NCBI GenBank assembly: GCA_002239065.1
Contig: MPNO01000002.1
Span: forward strand, 1 to 64,000
Length of the DNA: 64,000 bases
Direction of reading: 5' to 3'
Source: Defluviicoccus sp. bin129
GTDB lineage: Bacteria > Pseudomonadota > Alphaproteobacteria > MPNO01
Made by a program: the position numbers and the translations under genes. The notes below the pieces were generated by a model. That model did not search any database, was not told the origin of the DNA, and saw only the letters and a program-made list of their open reading frames with translations. Positions within the stretch are counted from its first letter, which is position 1, and the number at the start of each line of letters is the position of its first letter. This document shows positions 1 through 7,676 of the stretch, piece after piece.

Positions 1-192
1 GTGGCGCCCGAGCGTGATCCGCCTCGACCGGCCCTTCAGCCGGGCCTGGACCACATACACCTTCGACCCGGTGGGATAGACCCGGACCCCGAAGCCGGGG
101 AGCTTGTCGTCCCAGAACACGGCGTCCTTGTCCTCAACCGCGAGGGCCTCGACGGTGCGCTTGGAGATGGTTCGGTATTTCAGCTTGGCCAT
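1..192 (-). CDS. Tyrosine recombinase (phage-type integrase), N-terminal 64 residues only
   Basis: The gene starts at 192 on the minus strand and runs off the left edge, so only 64 residues are visible. They read like the N-terminal arm-type DNA-binding domain (DUF4102) of P4-family integrases: the stretch DDKLPGFGVRVYPTGSK followed by a GRSRRITLG segment is typical. The start ATG is preceded by a strong AGGAGG ribosome binding site at about 199-204. The catalytic R-H-R-Y domain would lie outside the window. Such integrases insert islands at an attachment site near their own start; here the DNA upstream of the start soon meets a truncated hydantoinase gene. The family call is fairly secure; whether the full gene is intact cannot be seen. 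Confidence 0.8.
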   Translation of the reverse strand, partial: MAKLKYRTISKRTVEALAVEDKDAVFWDDKLPGFGVRVYPTGSKVYVVQARLKGRSRRITLGRH

Positions 193-365
193 GAAGTGCC
201 TCCTCGCGATTGCCGGCCGGCGGCGGATTCCCGGAAACCGTCCTGCGGGGCGTAACCGTAACCAACGCGCAAGCGACCGGGGAGTGATCGAGATCGCATT
301 GAAGCGCATCAGAGCGGCGGATGCAAGCCGCATCATCATCCGAAATACGCCGTTGTAGCAACGAG

Positions 366-512
366 TTACATGAATACTGTCAGTCGCATGGAGTGCCCGT
401 CATGGCATGTCGCTGGGTGCCGAATCGCCGAAAATTCTGTGTCTGTAAAAGTGCCGCCGACATCGATGCCGATGCGGTAGGCGGACTCGCCGACCCTGCG
501 CGGTTCCGTCAC
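366..512 (-). pseudogene. Hydantoinase/oxoprolinase A (HyuA) N-terminal remnant
   Basis: A GTG at 512 overlaps the stop of the upstream LeuD-like gene (GTGA), as in a coupled operon. It opens a frame containing YRIGIDVGGTFTD, the ASKHA-fold phosphate-binding motif at the N-terminus of HyuA/OXP proteins, usually near 700 residues long. Homology stops right after GTFTD (about position 440); the following residues look random and end at a TAA at 366. The gene is therefore truncated to about 24 genuine codons. It was probably the last gene of the creatinase/LeuCD operon. HyuA/B enzymes include ATP-dependent N-methylhydantoinases of creatinine breakdown, which would suit the neighbouring creatinase; that link is inference. 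Confidence 0.7.
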
Positions 513-1045
513 GCCACGACGGATCCGCCGGCCCGCAATCTCGCGAGGCGTCTTTCCAGGTTGGGGCGCCAGCCGCCGGCTTCGACGATGGCCTGAAGCC
601 TGGCGTCCAGCGGCGGGAACCGGCGCGACAGGTTGCGCGTCAGGTTGTGGAACGCTCCCGTCCGGAAATCGACCTCGAGGTCGTCGCCGGTCTCGACATC
701 GCCCGTGACGCCCGCGCAGCCGGACAGGAACGGCAGCCCGGCATTGATGGCGTTGCGGAAGCTGCCCCGCGGGATGGTCTCGGCGACCAGCCCGAGCCCG
801 TGCCCGACGATCCCGAGGAAGCCCTGGATATGCGGGTTTCCCTGGCCGAAACGCCGGCCGGCCACGATGATGTCGCCGGGCGATACCTTGCGCGGGAAAT
901 CGGGATCGATCCCGGTCATCAGCCAGTCGCGCAGGACGGCGGGGTCGAGCTCGCGCTCGAGCGCGAAACGCAACGGCATGACATCCCCGTCGATTCCGAG
1001 ATTGTCGCCGAACTTCCAGCACTTTCCCCGGTAGGTCCAGTTCAC
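509..1045 (-). CDS. LeuD-like small subunit of an aconitase-family hydro-lyase
   Basis: This 178-residue protein matches the swivel domain family of 3-isopropylmalate dehydratase small subunits and archaeal-type homoaconitase partners in length. It has the early FGDNLGIDGD segment, a PGDIIVAGRRFGQGNPH region and FRNAINAGLPFL, which correspond to the substrate-contacting loops of LeuD. It would pair with the LeuC-like protein encoded 31 bp upstream to form a dehydratase/isomerase for a hydroxy diacid. The context (RraA-type aldolase, creatinase, polyamine-type transporter) argues against the leucine pathway; a dimethylmalate- or citramalate-like substrate is possible but unproven. Its stop overlaps the GTG of the broken hyuA. 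Confidence 0.8.
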   Translation of the reverse strand: MNWTYRGKCWKFGDNLGIDGDVMPLRFALERELDPAVLRDWLMTGIDPDFPRKVSPGDIIVAGRRFGQGNPHIQGFLGIVGHGLGLVAETIPRGSFRNAINAGLPFLSGCAGVTGDVETGDDLEVDFRTGAFHNLTRNLSRRFPPLDARLQAIVEAGGWRPNLERRLARLRAGGSVVA

Positions 1046-1076
1046 GGCGTCTCCCCCCGGACCGGCGTCCGATCCT

Positions 1077-2336
1077 TCAATCGAGCAAATCCCTGGGGTC
1101 GGCGATCTCTCCGCTCACCGCCGATGCGGCCACCGTCGCCGCGCCGGCGAGGTAGATCTCGGCCTTCTGCGAGCCGAGCCGCCCGTAGTCGTTCCGCGTG
1201 CCGGTGTTGATCGATGTCTCGCCGTCGGCGACGCCGCCGATGCGTCCCCCGGCGCAGGGACCGCAGCCCGGCTGGGTGATCATCGCGCCGGCCTCGGCGA
1301 ACAGGCGCAGCAGCCCCTCGGTCTCGGCTGCTGCCATGACTTCCTGGGTGCCCGGCGTGACGATGAAGCGAACCCGGGGATGGACCCGGTTGCCGGCGAG
1401 GATCTCCGCCGCGGCGCGCAGGTCGCCCAGATTCGCCGCGGCGCAGGAGCCGATGAACGCGTGGTCGACCGCCCGGCCGGCGACTTCCGAAACGCCGACC
1501 ACGCAGTCCGGCGTCGGCGGGACGGCGACTTGCGGCTCCATCACGTCGAGGTCGTAATCCACCACTTCGCGGAAACCGGCATCGGGGTCCGAGACGACCG
1601 GCTCGACCGGACCGTCCACCCTTCCGGCCAGATAGTCGAGCGTCGAGCCGTCGGGCTCGACCAGGACCGACTTGGCGCCGATGTCGATCGGCGTGTTGCA
1701 CAGCGTGTGCCGTCCGGCAATGTCGATCGAGGCGAGCGCCGGCCCGCCATATTCGACGACCGAGTAATCGACCCGTTCGGCGCCGAGGTCGCAGATCAGC
1801 TTTTGCGCCACATCGCGGATGCCGGTTCCCGCGGACAGCTTGCCGGTCAGGTTGACGCGTACCGTCTCGGGCGCGCGCAGCCACACCGACCCGCACGCCA
1901 GGACCTCGGTGATCTCGATCAGCAGCGGAATGGCGAGCGCCCCCACGGCGCCGAAATTGGTCACGTGCACGTCATAGGCCTCGACGAACATGCCGGGCCA
2001 GACGAACCCCATCTCGACCGGAAACACATGGCCGTGCCCGCCCCTGCCGGCGTCGAAGAAGCGCCTGATGCCGAATTTCGCGACGATTTCGCGAACCTTC
2101 TTCTGCCGTTCGGCCGCTGCCGGGCTGACCGCGACGGGCTCGTGGTCGGTGCAGATGAGCACCTTGTCGGGGTCGTACAGCCGCTCGACGCCGAGCTCCT
2201 CGAGCGCCTTGTCGAAATTGACCACATACCAGTCGTGGATCGTGACCAGCTCGGGCTCCGGGTAGACGATATCGCCGGCCGAGACGTCGTCCCCGGTCAC
2301 CCGCGACAGTATCTTTTCCGTTATCGTCTTGCCCAT
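1077..2336 (-). CDS. LeuC-like large subunit of an aconitase-family hydro-lyase
   Basis: The 419-residue protein has the layout of the short (archaeal/homoaconitase-type) LeuC family. Iron-sulfur ligands are visible: an IGSC cysteine in the middle and a PGCGPCAG pair near the C-terminus, which would hold a [4Fe-4S] cluster. It also carries the early GHGHVFPVE segment and the C-terminal NTGTRNDYGRLG loop. It should dehydrate and rehydrate a hydroxy-dicarboxylate together with the downstream small subunit. The start at 2336 lies 6 bp from the RraA-like stop, supporting one transcript. The substrate is unknown; the family also includes 2,3-dimethylmalate dehydratase and isopropylmalate isomerase. 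Subunit identity is solid, pathway assignment is not. Confidence 0.85.
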   Translation of the reverse strand: MGKTITEKILSRVTGDDVSAGDIVYPEPELVTIHDWYVVNFDKALEELGVERLYDPDKVLICTDHEPVAVSPAAAERQKKVREIVAKFGIRRFFDAGRGGHGHVFPVEMGFVWPGMFVEAYDVHVTNFGAVGALAIPLLIEITEVLACGSVWLRAPETVRVNLTGKLSAGTGIRDVAQKLICDLGAERVDYSVVEYGGPALASIDIAGRHTLCNTPIDIGAKSVLVEPDGSTLDYLAGRVDGPVEPVVSDPDAGFREVVDYDLDVMEPQVAVPPTPDCVVGVSEVAGRAVDHAFIGSCAAANLGDLRAAAEILAGNRVHPRVRFIVTPGTQEVMAAAETEGLLRLFAEAGAMITQPGCGPCAGGRIGGVADGETSINTGTRNDYGRLGSQKAEIYLAGAATVAASAVSGEIADPRDLLD

Positions 2337-2342
2337 CCGCCG

Positions 2343-2963
2343 CTACTCCGGCGCGGCGAGGCCGAGGACGCTCGCCAGCGGCTCGCCCTCGCGGACCCGC
2401 TGTTCGCGCTCGCGTTCGATCCGCCGCTGTTCGCGCGCGCGACCGCACACCGCCGCGCCCTCGGCCGCGGGCACGACCACGATACCGTCCCCGTCGCCCA
2501 CGACAAAGTCGCCCGGCGAGACGGCGACCCCGCCGACCGATACCGGAATGCCGCGCCAGCCTTCATGGTTCTTGAGCGTTCCGCGGGCCGCCACCCCGGC
2601 CGCGTAGACGGCAACCCCCGCGGCGGCCAGATCGTCCACATCCCGCACGCAGCCATTGGTCACGCAACCCGCCAGGCCGCGCAAGCTGCAAACCAGGGAC
2701 GACGTGCCGCCCCACACCGCCCCGCGGTCGGTTCCGCCCGCGTCGATCACCAGAACCGAGCCGGGCGGCGCATCGTCGAGCGCGCGAACCACGCCGGTCG
2801 TGTCGCTGGGAAATGTCTTCACCGTATAGGCTATCCCCGAAAGCCTCGCGCCGGGCACGACGGGGCGAATATCCGGCGACATGTCGCCGCGTTTCCCGGC
2901 GGCCTCGTAGATCGTCGCGGTGGGGTAGCGCCCGAGCGTCTCGGCGACTTGCTGCGGTGTCAT
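2343..2963 (-). CDS. RraA-family protein / HMG-type (class II) aldolase
   Basis: This 206-residue protein belongs to the RraA / 4-hydroxy-4-methyl-2-oxoglutarate aldolase fold. Visible hallmarks are TIYEAAGKRGDMSP near the N-terminus, the AWGG-like VWGGTSSLVC loop and GCVTNGCVRDVDDL, whose Arg-Asp pair binds the metal and keto acid in HMG aldolases. C-terminal residues 185-200 are unusually rich in Arg and Glu. In true aldolases it would cleave a hydroxy-oxo diacid to pyruvate plus a second keto acid. Placement directly before LeuC/LeuD-like subunits suggests that the dehydratase and the aldolase act in sequence on one diacid. A role as RNase E inhibitor is unlikely in this context. Confidence 0.8.
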   Translation of the reverse strand: MTPQQVAETLGRYPTATIYEAAGKRGDMSPDIRPVVPGARLSGIAYTVKTFPSDTTGVVRALDDAPPGSVLVIDAGGTDRGAVWGGTSSLVCSLRGLAGCVTNGCVRDVDDLAAAGVAVYAAGVAARGTLKNHEGWRGIPVSVGGVAVSPGDFVVGDGDGIVVVPAAEGAAVCGRAREQRRIEREREQRVREGEPLASVLGLAAPE

Positions 2964-3081
2964 CGATCGACTGCGTTCCGGGCTGGCGAGAGACGCATCG
3001 TCCCGCTGCGTGAAAACCGGTTTCAGCGTAGAGGCCGCCGCTCGGACGAGTCAATCGACGGCCCGCGCATCCGCGGCGGCG

Positions 3082-4284
3082 TCACTTGCAGACGATGTTG
3101 TGCTCCGGCCCGTAGGGAAACCGGGTGATGTCCTCGGCCCCGTCCTCGGTCACCACCAGGATGTCGTGCTCGCGATAGCCGCCGGCGCCGGGGCGGCCCT
3201 GGGGAACCATGATCATCGGTTCCATGGACACCACCATGTCGGGCCGGAGCACGGTCGTCACGTCCTCGCGCAGCTCGAGCCCCGCCTCGCGGCCGTAATA
3301 GTGGCAGAGCACGCCGAAGCTGTGGCCGTAGCCGAAGGTCCGGTTCTCCAGCAGGCCGTGACGCTCATAGATCCGGTTCAGCTCCGCCGCGATGTCGCAG
3401 CACCGCGCCCCCGGCCGGATCAGGCCGATCCCCGCCTCGTGCACCTCGACGTTGATCTCCCAGAGGCGGAGATGCTCGTCCGGGCACTCTTCGGCGAACA
3501 GGGTTCGCTCGAGCGCCGTGTAGTAGCCCGCCGGCATCGGAAAGCAGTTGAGGCTCAGGATGTCGCCGCGCTCGATCCTGCGCGAGGTGACCGGGTTGTG
3601 GGCGCCGTCGGTGTTGATGCCGGACTGGAACCAGGTCCAGCTGTCCATCAGCTCGACATGCGGCTGGCTCCCGCCGATCTCGCGCACCATGGCCCCTGTG
3701 GCATGCAGGGCCACCTCGTATTCGGGCACGCCGACGGCGATGGCCTCCACGCAGGCCGCGCCGCCGATATCGGCGATGCGCGCGCTCTCGCGGATCCAGG
3801 CGATCTCCTCCCGGGACTTGACCATGCGCATGCGCATGGTGGGTTTGCCGACATCGACCAGCTCCGCGCTCGGCAGCGCGCCCTGCAATTTGCGCAGGTT
3901 CTCGACGGTGACGTGGTCGAACTCGATGCCGACCCGCGATCCGTCGGGGATCAGGCTTTTCACGGCGGCGAAGAAATTGTCCCGGTGCCAGTCGGTGTAG
4001 ACGACGTTGTCCCCGAATGTGCGCCGCCAGGGCTGGCCGCCGTCGATATTGGCCGAAATCGTGGTCTGTTCCTCCTGGCCGACCGCCAGACCGAAATTGC
4101 GCCCAAAGGCGCAGTAGAGGAAATCGCTGAAATAGTTGATGTTGTGATGCGAGGTGAACAGGCAGACATCGACCTGTTTCTCGGCCATGTGGGCGCGGAG
4201 GGTATCCAGGCGGCGCCTCATCTCGGCGTCGGAAAAGGTGGGCCTGACCTTCGCGCCGTTCTGGATCCTCTTGAGTTGTTCCAT
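3082..4284 (-). CDS. Creatinase (creatine amidinohydrolase)
   Basis: The 400-residue product closely resembles the Pseudomonas putida creatinase sequence as I remember it (403 residues) across its whole length, including NINYFSDFLYCAFGR, SANIDGGQPWRRT, WTWFQSGINTDGAHNPVT and GYGHSFG. His229 corresponds to the catalytic His232 of that enzyme and Glu259 to Glu262. It has the pita-bread M24 fold but, as in creatinase, uses no metal. The expected reaction is creatine plus water to sarcosine plus urea in the cytoplasm. It sits 26 bp downstream of two permease genes of a polyamine-type ABC importer, which may bring in creatine or another guanidino compound. No sarcosine oxidase or urease gene lies in this window. 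Confidence 0.88.
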   Translation of the reverse strand: MEQLKRIQNGAKVRPTFSDAEMRRRLDTLRAHMAEKQVDVCLFTSHHNINYFSDFLYCAFGRNFGLAVGQEEQTTISANIDGGQPWRRTFGDNVVYTDWHRDNFFAAVKSLIPDGSRVGIEFDHVTVENLRKLQGALPSAELVDVGKPTMRMRMVKSREEIAWIRESARIADIGGAACVEAIAVGVPEYEVALHATGAMVREIGGSQPHVELMDSWTWFQSGINTDGAHNPVTSRRIERGDILSLNCFPMPAGYYTALERTLFAEECPDEHLRLWEINVEVHEAGIGLIRPGARCCDIAAELNRIYERHGLLENRTFGYGHSFGVLCHYYGREAGLELREDVTTVLRPDMVVSMEPMIMVPQGRPGAGGYREHDILVVTEDGAEDITRFPYGPEHNIVCK

Positions 4285-4309
4285 TGCGATCGCTCTGTTG
4301 TGGGGCGGG

Positions 4310-5161
4310 TCAGCGTGGCGCGATGCCGCGCAACCGCTCGCCGCGCCGGCGCAGCAGTTCCAGCGTCGTCAGGAGAAGGATGGAGACGCCGACGAGCAGC
4401 GTCGCCACGGCGAGAATGGTCGGGCGGATCTCTTCCCGGATGCCCGAAAACATCTTCCACGGGATGGTGCGCTGTTCCACCGAACCGACGAACAGCACCA
4501 CGACCACCTCGTCGAAGGAGGTGATGAAGGCAAACAGCGCCCCGGATACGACGCCCGGCAGGATCAGCGGCATCGTCACCCGGAAAAAGGTCTGGACCGG
4601 GCTGGCGCCGAGGCTGGCCGCGGCCCGGGTCAGCGAGCGATCGAAACCGACCAGCGTCGCCGTGACGGTGATCAGCACGAACGGTGTGCCGAGCGCGGCG
4701 TGCGCGACGATCACGCCCAGATGCGTCGAGGAAATCCCGATACGGGAATAGAAGAAGTACATGCCCGTCGCCGAGATGATCAGCGGCACGATCATCGGCG
4801 AAATGAGCAGCGCCATGATGCCGGTCTTGAAGGGCATCTCGGAGCGGCTCAGCCCGAGCGCCGCCAGCGTGCCCAGAAAGGTCGAGATCAGCGTCGCGAA
4901 AACGGCGATGACAAGGCTGTTCTGTACCGCCTGCTGCCACGAATCCTCGGTGAAGAACTCGCGATACCATTTGGTGCTGTAGCCGGCCGGATCGAGCGAC
5001 AGCATCTCCGGGGTGAAGGTGAAATACGGCAGCTCGTTGAAGCTCAACGGGACGATGACGAATATCGGCCCGATCAGGAACACGAAGATCGCCGCGCAGA
5101 TGACCCGATAGGCGTAATGCCATGTTTTCTCCGTCGGGGATGCGTAGGGCGGCGGAGGCAT
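4310..5161 (-). CDS. ABC transporter inner-membrane permease, PotC-type
   Basis: The 283-residue protein has about six hydrophobic segments and the permease coupling loop (RAAASLGASPVQTFFRVTMP) that docks on the ATPase. The stretch TSFDEVVVVLFVGS is characteristic of PotC/PotI-like subunits of spermidine/putrescine importers. It starts 4 bp after the stop of the PotB-type gene and is followed by creatinase, so it belongs to the same transcript. The substrate is probably a small cationic or zwitterionic amine; creatine is suggested only by the neighbour. Confidence 0.9.
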   Translation of the reverse strand: MPPPPYASPTEKTWHYAYRVICAAIFVFLIGPIFVIVPLSFNELPYFTFTPEMLSLDPAGYSTKWYREFFTEDSWQQAVQNSLVIAVFATLISTFLGTLAALGLSRSEMPFKTGIMALLISPMIVPLIISATGMYFFYSRIGISSTHLGVIVAHAALGTPFVLITVTATLVGFDRSLTRAAASLGASPVQTFFRVTMPLILPGVVSGALFAFITSFDEVVVVLFVGSVEQRTIPWKMFSGIREEIRPTILAVATLLVGVSILLLTTLELLRRRGERLRGIAPR

Positions 5162-5165
5162 CGGC

Positions 5166-6428
5166 TCAGCCGAGCTTCATGTTGTCGATGCCCACGATCC
5201 GGTCGTAGAGCAGATAGAGCGCCAGCACCAAGCCGAGCAGCAGGACCCCCAGAGCGGCCGCAAGACCCCAGTTCAGGGTCTCGCTCACATGGATGGCGAT
5301 GAAATTCGAGATAAAGGTCCCGGTGCGCCCGCCGACCAGAGCGGGCGTGATGTAGTAGCCGATGGACAGGATGAACACCATGATGCAGCCGGCGCCGACG
5401 CCGGAGACCGTGTTCGGCATGTATACCCTGACGAAGGCGGTGAACGGCGTCGCGCCGAGCGAGCGGGCGGCGCGCATCAGGGACGGGGGAATCGTCTTCA
5501 TCACCGAGTAGAGCGGCAGGATCATGAAGGGCAGCAGGATGTGAACCATCGCCACGAAGGTGCCGAACTTGTTGTGGATCATCTGCAGCCGCCCGTCCTC
5601 CGAGATCAGCCCGGCGAAGACCAGCAGGTCGTTCAGCACGCCCTCGGTCTGCAGGAGCGCGATCCATGACGTGGTCCGCACCAGCAGCGACGTCCAGAAC
5701 GGCAACAGGACGAGGATCATCAACAGGTTGCTCACCCTGAGCGGCTGCGTGGCCAGGAGATAGGCGACCGGGTAGGCGAGCAGCAGGCAGAGCACGGTGA
5801 TCAGCCCGCTCATCCACACGGTCCGGCCGAACAGCGTCAGGTAGATGCGGCGCGGCTCCGGCTGTCTGACCAGCTCGGCGCGGTCGTTCAGGCTGAGATC
5901 GACCGCGGAGAGAAAGTAGCTGCCGGTCAGCGCCCCCGACTCGCGGTGGATCAGGCGCCATACGTTGATGTCCGCCCAGCGTTTGTCGATCCCGATCAGT
6001 CGATCGCGCCAGGACGGCCCGGTTATCCGCTTCGCCCGCCTGCCCGATTTGCGGAACAGGCTCGACATGCCGGGCTTTTCGTAGTTCAGCCGGCGGGCCG
6101 CGCGGCCCAGCGTCCGTTCCTTCGCGGCCGCCTGCATGTCGCGGACCAGGGCTTCGAAGACCGCCTCGCCCGGGAGCTCCGTTCCGTCGGCGTCCCAGCC
6201 CTGGATGGCAAGCGCGGTGCGCGGCAGGATCGACCCGACGATCCGGTTGTCGACGCTGCGGAACAGCATGTCGCCGATCGGCAGCAGGAAGGCGACCACG
6301 AGAAAGCCCAGCAGGGGCAGGACCAGCAACGCCGCCCGCAGCCGGCTGCGCGCCAACGCCTTCTGAAGGCTGAGCTTAAGAGGCAGCCCGTCAGCCGTTC
6401 GCATCACCCGATCGGTTGTCGTCGACAT
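5166..6428 (-). CDS. ABC transporter inner-membrane permease, PotB-type, with long periplasmic insert
   Basis: This 420-residue permease has a first membrane segment (LLVLPLLGFLVVAFLLP, near residues 35-55), then about 150 hydrophilic residues before the remaining five segments. PotB of E. coli is near 285 residues, so the insert (roughly residues 60-190, with many Arg and Lys) accounts for the extra length. Similar long versions occur in alphaproteobacterial amine transporters. The coupling motif RAARSLGATPFTAFVRVYMP is near residues 310-330. It pairs with the PotC-type permease 4 bp downstream. Confidence 0.9.
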   Translation of the reverse strand: MSTTTDRVMRTADGLPLKLSLQKALARSRLRAALLVLPLLGFLVVAFLLPIGDMLFRSVDNRIVGSILPRTALAIQGWDADGTELPGEAVFEALVRDMQAAAKERTLGRAARRLNYEKPGMSSLFRKSGRRAKRITGPSWRDRLIGIDKRWADINVWRLIHRESGALTGSYFLSAVDLSLNDRAELVRQPEPRRIYLTLFGRTVWMSGLITVLCLLLAYPVAYLLATQPLRVSNLLMILVLLPFWTSLLVRTTSWIALLQTEGVLNDLLVFAGLISEDGRLQMIHNKFGTFVAMVHILLPFMILPLYSVMKTIPPSLMRAARSLGATPFTAFVRVYMPNTVSGVGAGCIMVFILSIGYYITPALVGGRTGTFISNFIAIHVSETLNWGLAAALGVLLLGLVLALYLLYDRIVGIDNMKLG

Positions 6429-6464
6429 GCGGACGCAGCCCTCGCCGGGCCGGGGGGAGAGGAT

Positions 6465-6500
6465 GGCCGGGCGGGCGGCTCGGAAGCCCCCCGCCCGGCC
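6465..6500 (-). terminator. Intercistronic hairpin between binding-protein and permease genes
   Basis: An 11-bp perfect GC-only inverted repeat (6465-6475 and 6490-6500) with a 14-nt loop lies between the binding-protein stop and the permease start. There is no T-run on the minus strand, so it is better read as a 3'-end stabiliser or attenuator that lets the binding protein be made in excess of the permeases, as known for other ABC operons. Confidence 0.5.
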
Positions 6501-6509
6501 GGAAGAACC

Positions 6510-7613
6510 CTACTTGGCGAGCCAGGCGTTGAAGCGCTCGTCGAGCTCGGCGCGATGGTCCGCCCACCAGACATAGTCGAACAGCAGGATGGTCTTTGCG
6601 TTCTTGGGGTTGGTCGGCATGTGCGGTTTCATGTCGATGCCGAGCTTGGCATGCTTTCCAACCAGCGGAATGGAGGAGTTGCGCGCCGGACCGTAGGAAA
6701 TGTACTTGGCCTGGTCGGCCAGCCGCTGCGTATCGGTGGCGAAGCGCAGATATTTCCTGATCGCCGGGAGTTTCTTGGCGCCTCTCGGCACCACCCATCC
6801 GTCCAGATCGAACGCCTGCCAGTCCCACAGCATCGCGATCGGCTGCTTCTTTTCGACGATCGCGGAGAACAGGCGGCCGTTATAGGCCGAGGCGATGACG
6901 ACTTCGCCGTCCGCCAGAAGCTGCGGCGGCTGCGCGCCCTTGGTCCACCAGACGACCTGGTCCTTGATCGTGTCGAGCTTGGCGAAGGCCCGCGTCACGC
7001 CTTCTGGCGTGGCCAGCACCTTGTACACGTCCTTGCCCGGAACGCCGTCGGCGATCAGCGCCCATTCCAGGTTGGCGATCGGTTTCTTTTCCAGCGCCCG
7101 CTTGCCGGGGAAGGTCTTGAGATCGAACACGTCCGCGATGGTCGACGGCTGCCTGCCCTTGAAGGCGTCGGTGCGGTAGCCGAACGTGGTGGAATAGACG
7201 ATCTGCGGGATGAAGCAGTTGGTTCCGCCGATGGTGAGCGTGCCGGCGATGAAGTCCTTGGACGCCGGCGTGCCGTCCGGCGCGGCTGCCAGCCAGCTAT
7301 CCGGTTCGACGGTCTCGAGCAGCCCCTCGTCGCAGGCGACGATCGCATCGGCGGCCACCATGTCGACGACGTCCCAGGTCACCGTGCCGGACTCGACCTG
7401 GGCCCTGAGCTTGGCGAGACCCTCGGAGGCCGAATCGTCGCTGATGATCTTCACGCCCGGGTTCGCGGCCATGTAGGGGTCGTGGTAGGCCTGCTGCTGG
7501 CTCGCCGTATAGGCGCCGCCCCAGGACACGATGGTCAGGTTCTGCGCGTGCGCGCCGCCGGCGGCCAGCGCAAGAGCGGCCGCCGCCGCCAGGGGTCGAA
7601 ATGCATGTTTCAT
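6510..7613 (-). CDS. Periplasmic polyamine-type solute-binding protein
   Basis: The 367-residue precursor begins with a clear signal peptide (MKHAFRPLAAAAALALAAGGAHA, cleavage after AHA near residue 23), followed by NLTIVSWGGAYTASQQQAY, typical of PotD/PotF-like family 1 extracellular binding proteins. It would capture the substrate in the periplasm for the two permeases encoded downstream. It lies between the ATPase gene (63 bp upstream) and the permeases, the order of spermidine/putrescine-type operons. Acidic binding-pocket residues cannot be placed from sequence alone, so substrate is open; creatine is a hypothesis from the adjacent creatinase. Confidence 0.9.
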   Translation of the reverse strand: MKHAFRPLAAAAALALAAGGAHAQNLTIVSWGGAYTASQQQAYHDPYMAANPGVKIISDDSASEGLAKLRAQVESGTVTWDVVDMVAADAIVACDEGLLETVEPDSWLAAAPDGTPASKDFIAGTLTIGGTNCFIPQIVYSTTFGYRTDAFKGRQPSTIADVFDLKTFPGKRALEKKPIANLEWALIADGVPGKDVYKVLATPEGVTRAFAKLDTIKDQVVWWTKGAQPPQLLADGEVVIASAYNGRLFSAIVEKKQPIAMLWDWQAFDLDGWVVPRGAKKLPAIRKYLRFATDTQRLADQAKYISYGPARNSSIPLVGKHAKLGIDMKPHMPTNPKNAKTILLFDYVWWADHRAELDERFNAWLAK

Positions 7614-7676
7614 GAGGCATCTCCTTCTTGAACGTTGCGTTGGACCGGGCCGTCCGGTCCCGACTCGATTGCCGCG

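Noticed and set aside
193..440. A tRNA gene or tRNA 3' end as integration site near the integrase
   Set aside because: I found no cloverleaf or TTCRANTCC T-arm sequence in this stretch; the break in hyuA is a better candidate site.
509..2336. Leucine biosynthesis leuCD
   Set aside because: The subunits are of the short homoaconitase-type and the neighbours are catabolic; no leuB or leuA is nearby.
1380..3128. A 582-codon plus-strand frame
   Set aside because: It lies opposite the LeuC-like and RraA-like genes and has no recognisable domain.
3010..4524. A 504-codon open frame on the plus strand opposite creatinase
   Set aside because: It is antisense to a gene with clear family identity; its own translation is rich in His, Arg and Asp in the way produced by reading GC-rich codons backwards.
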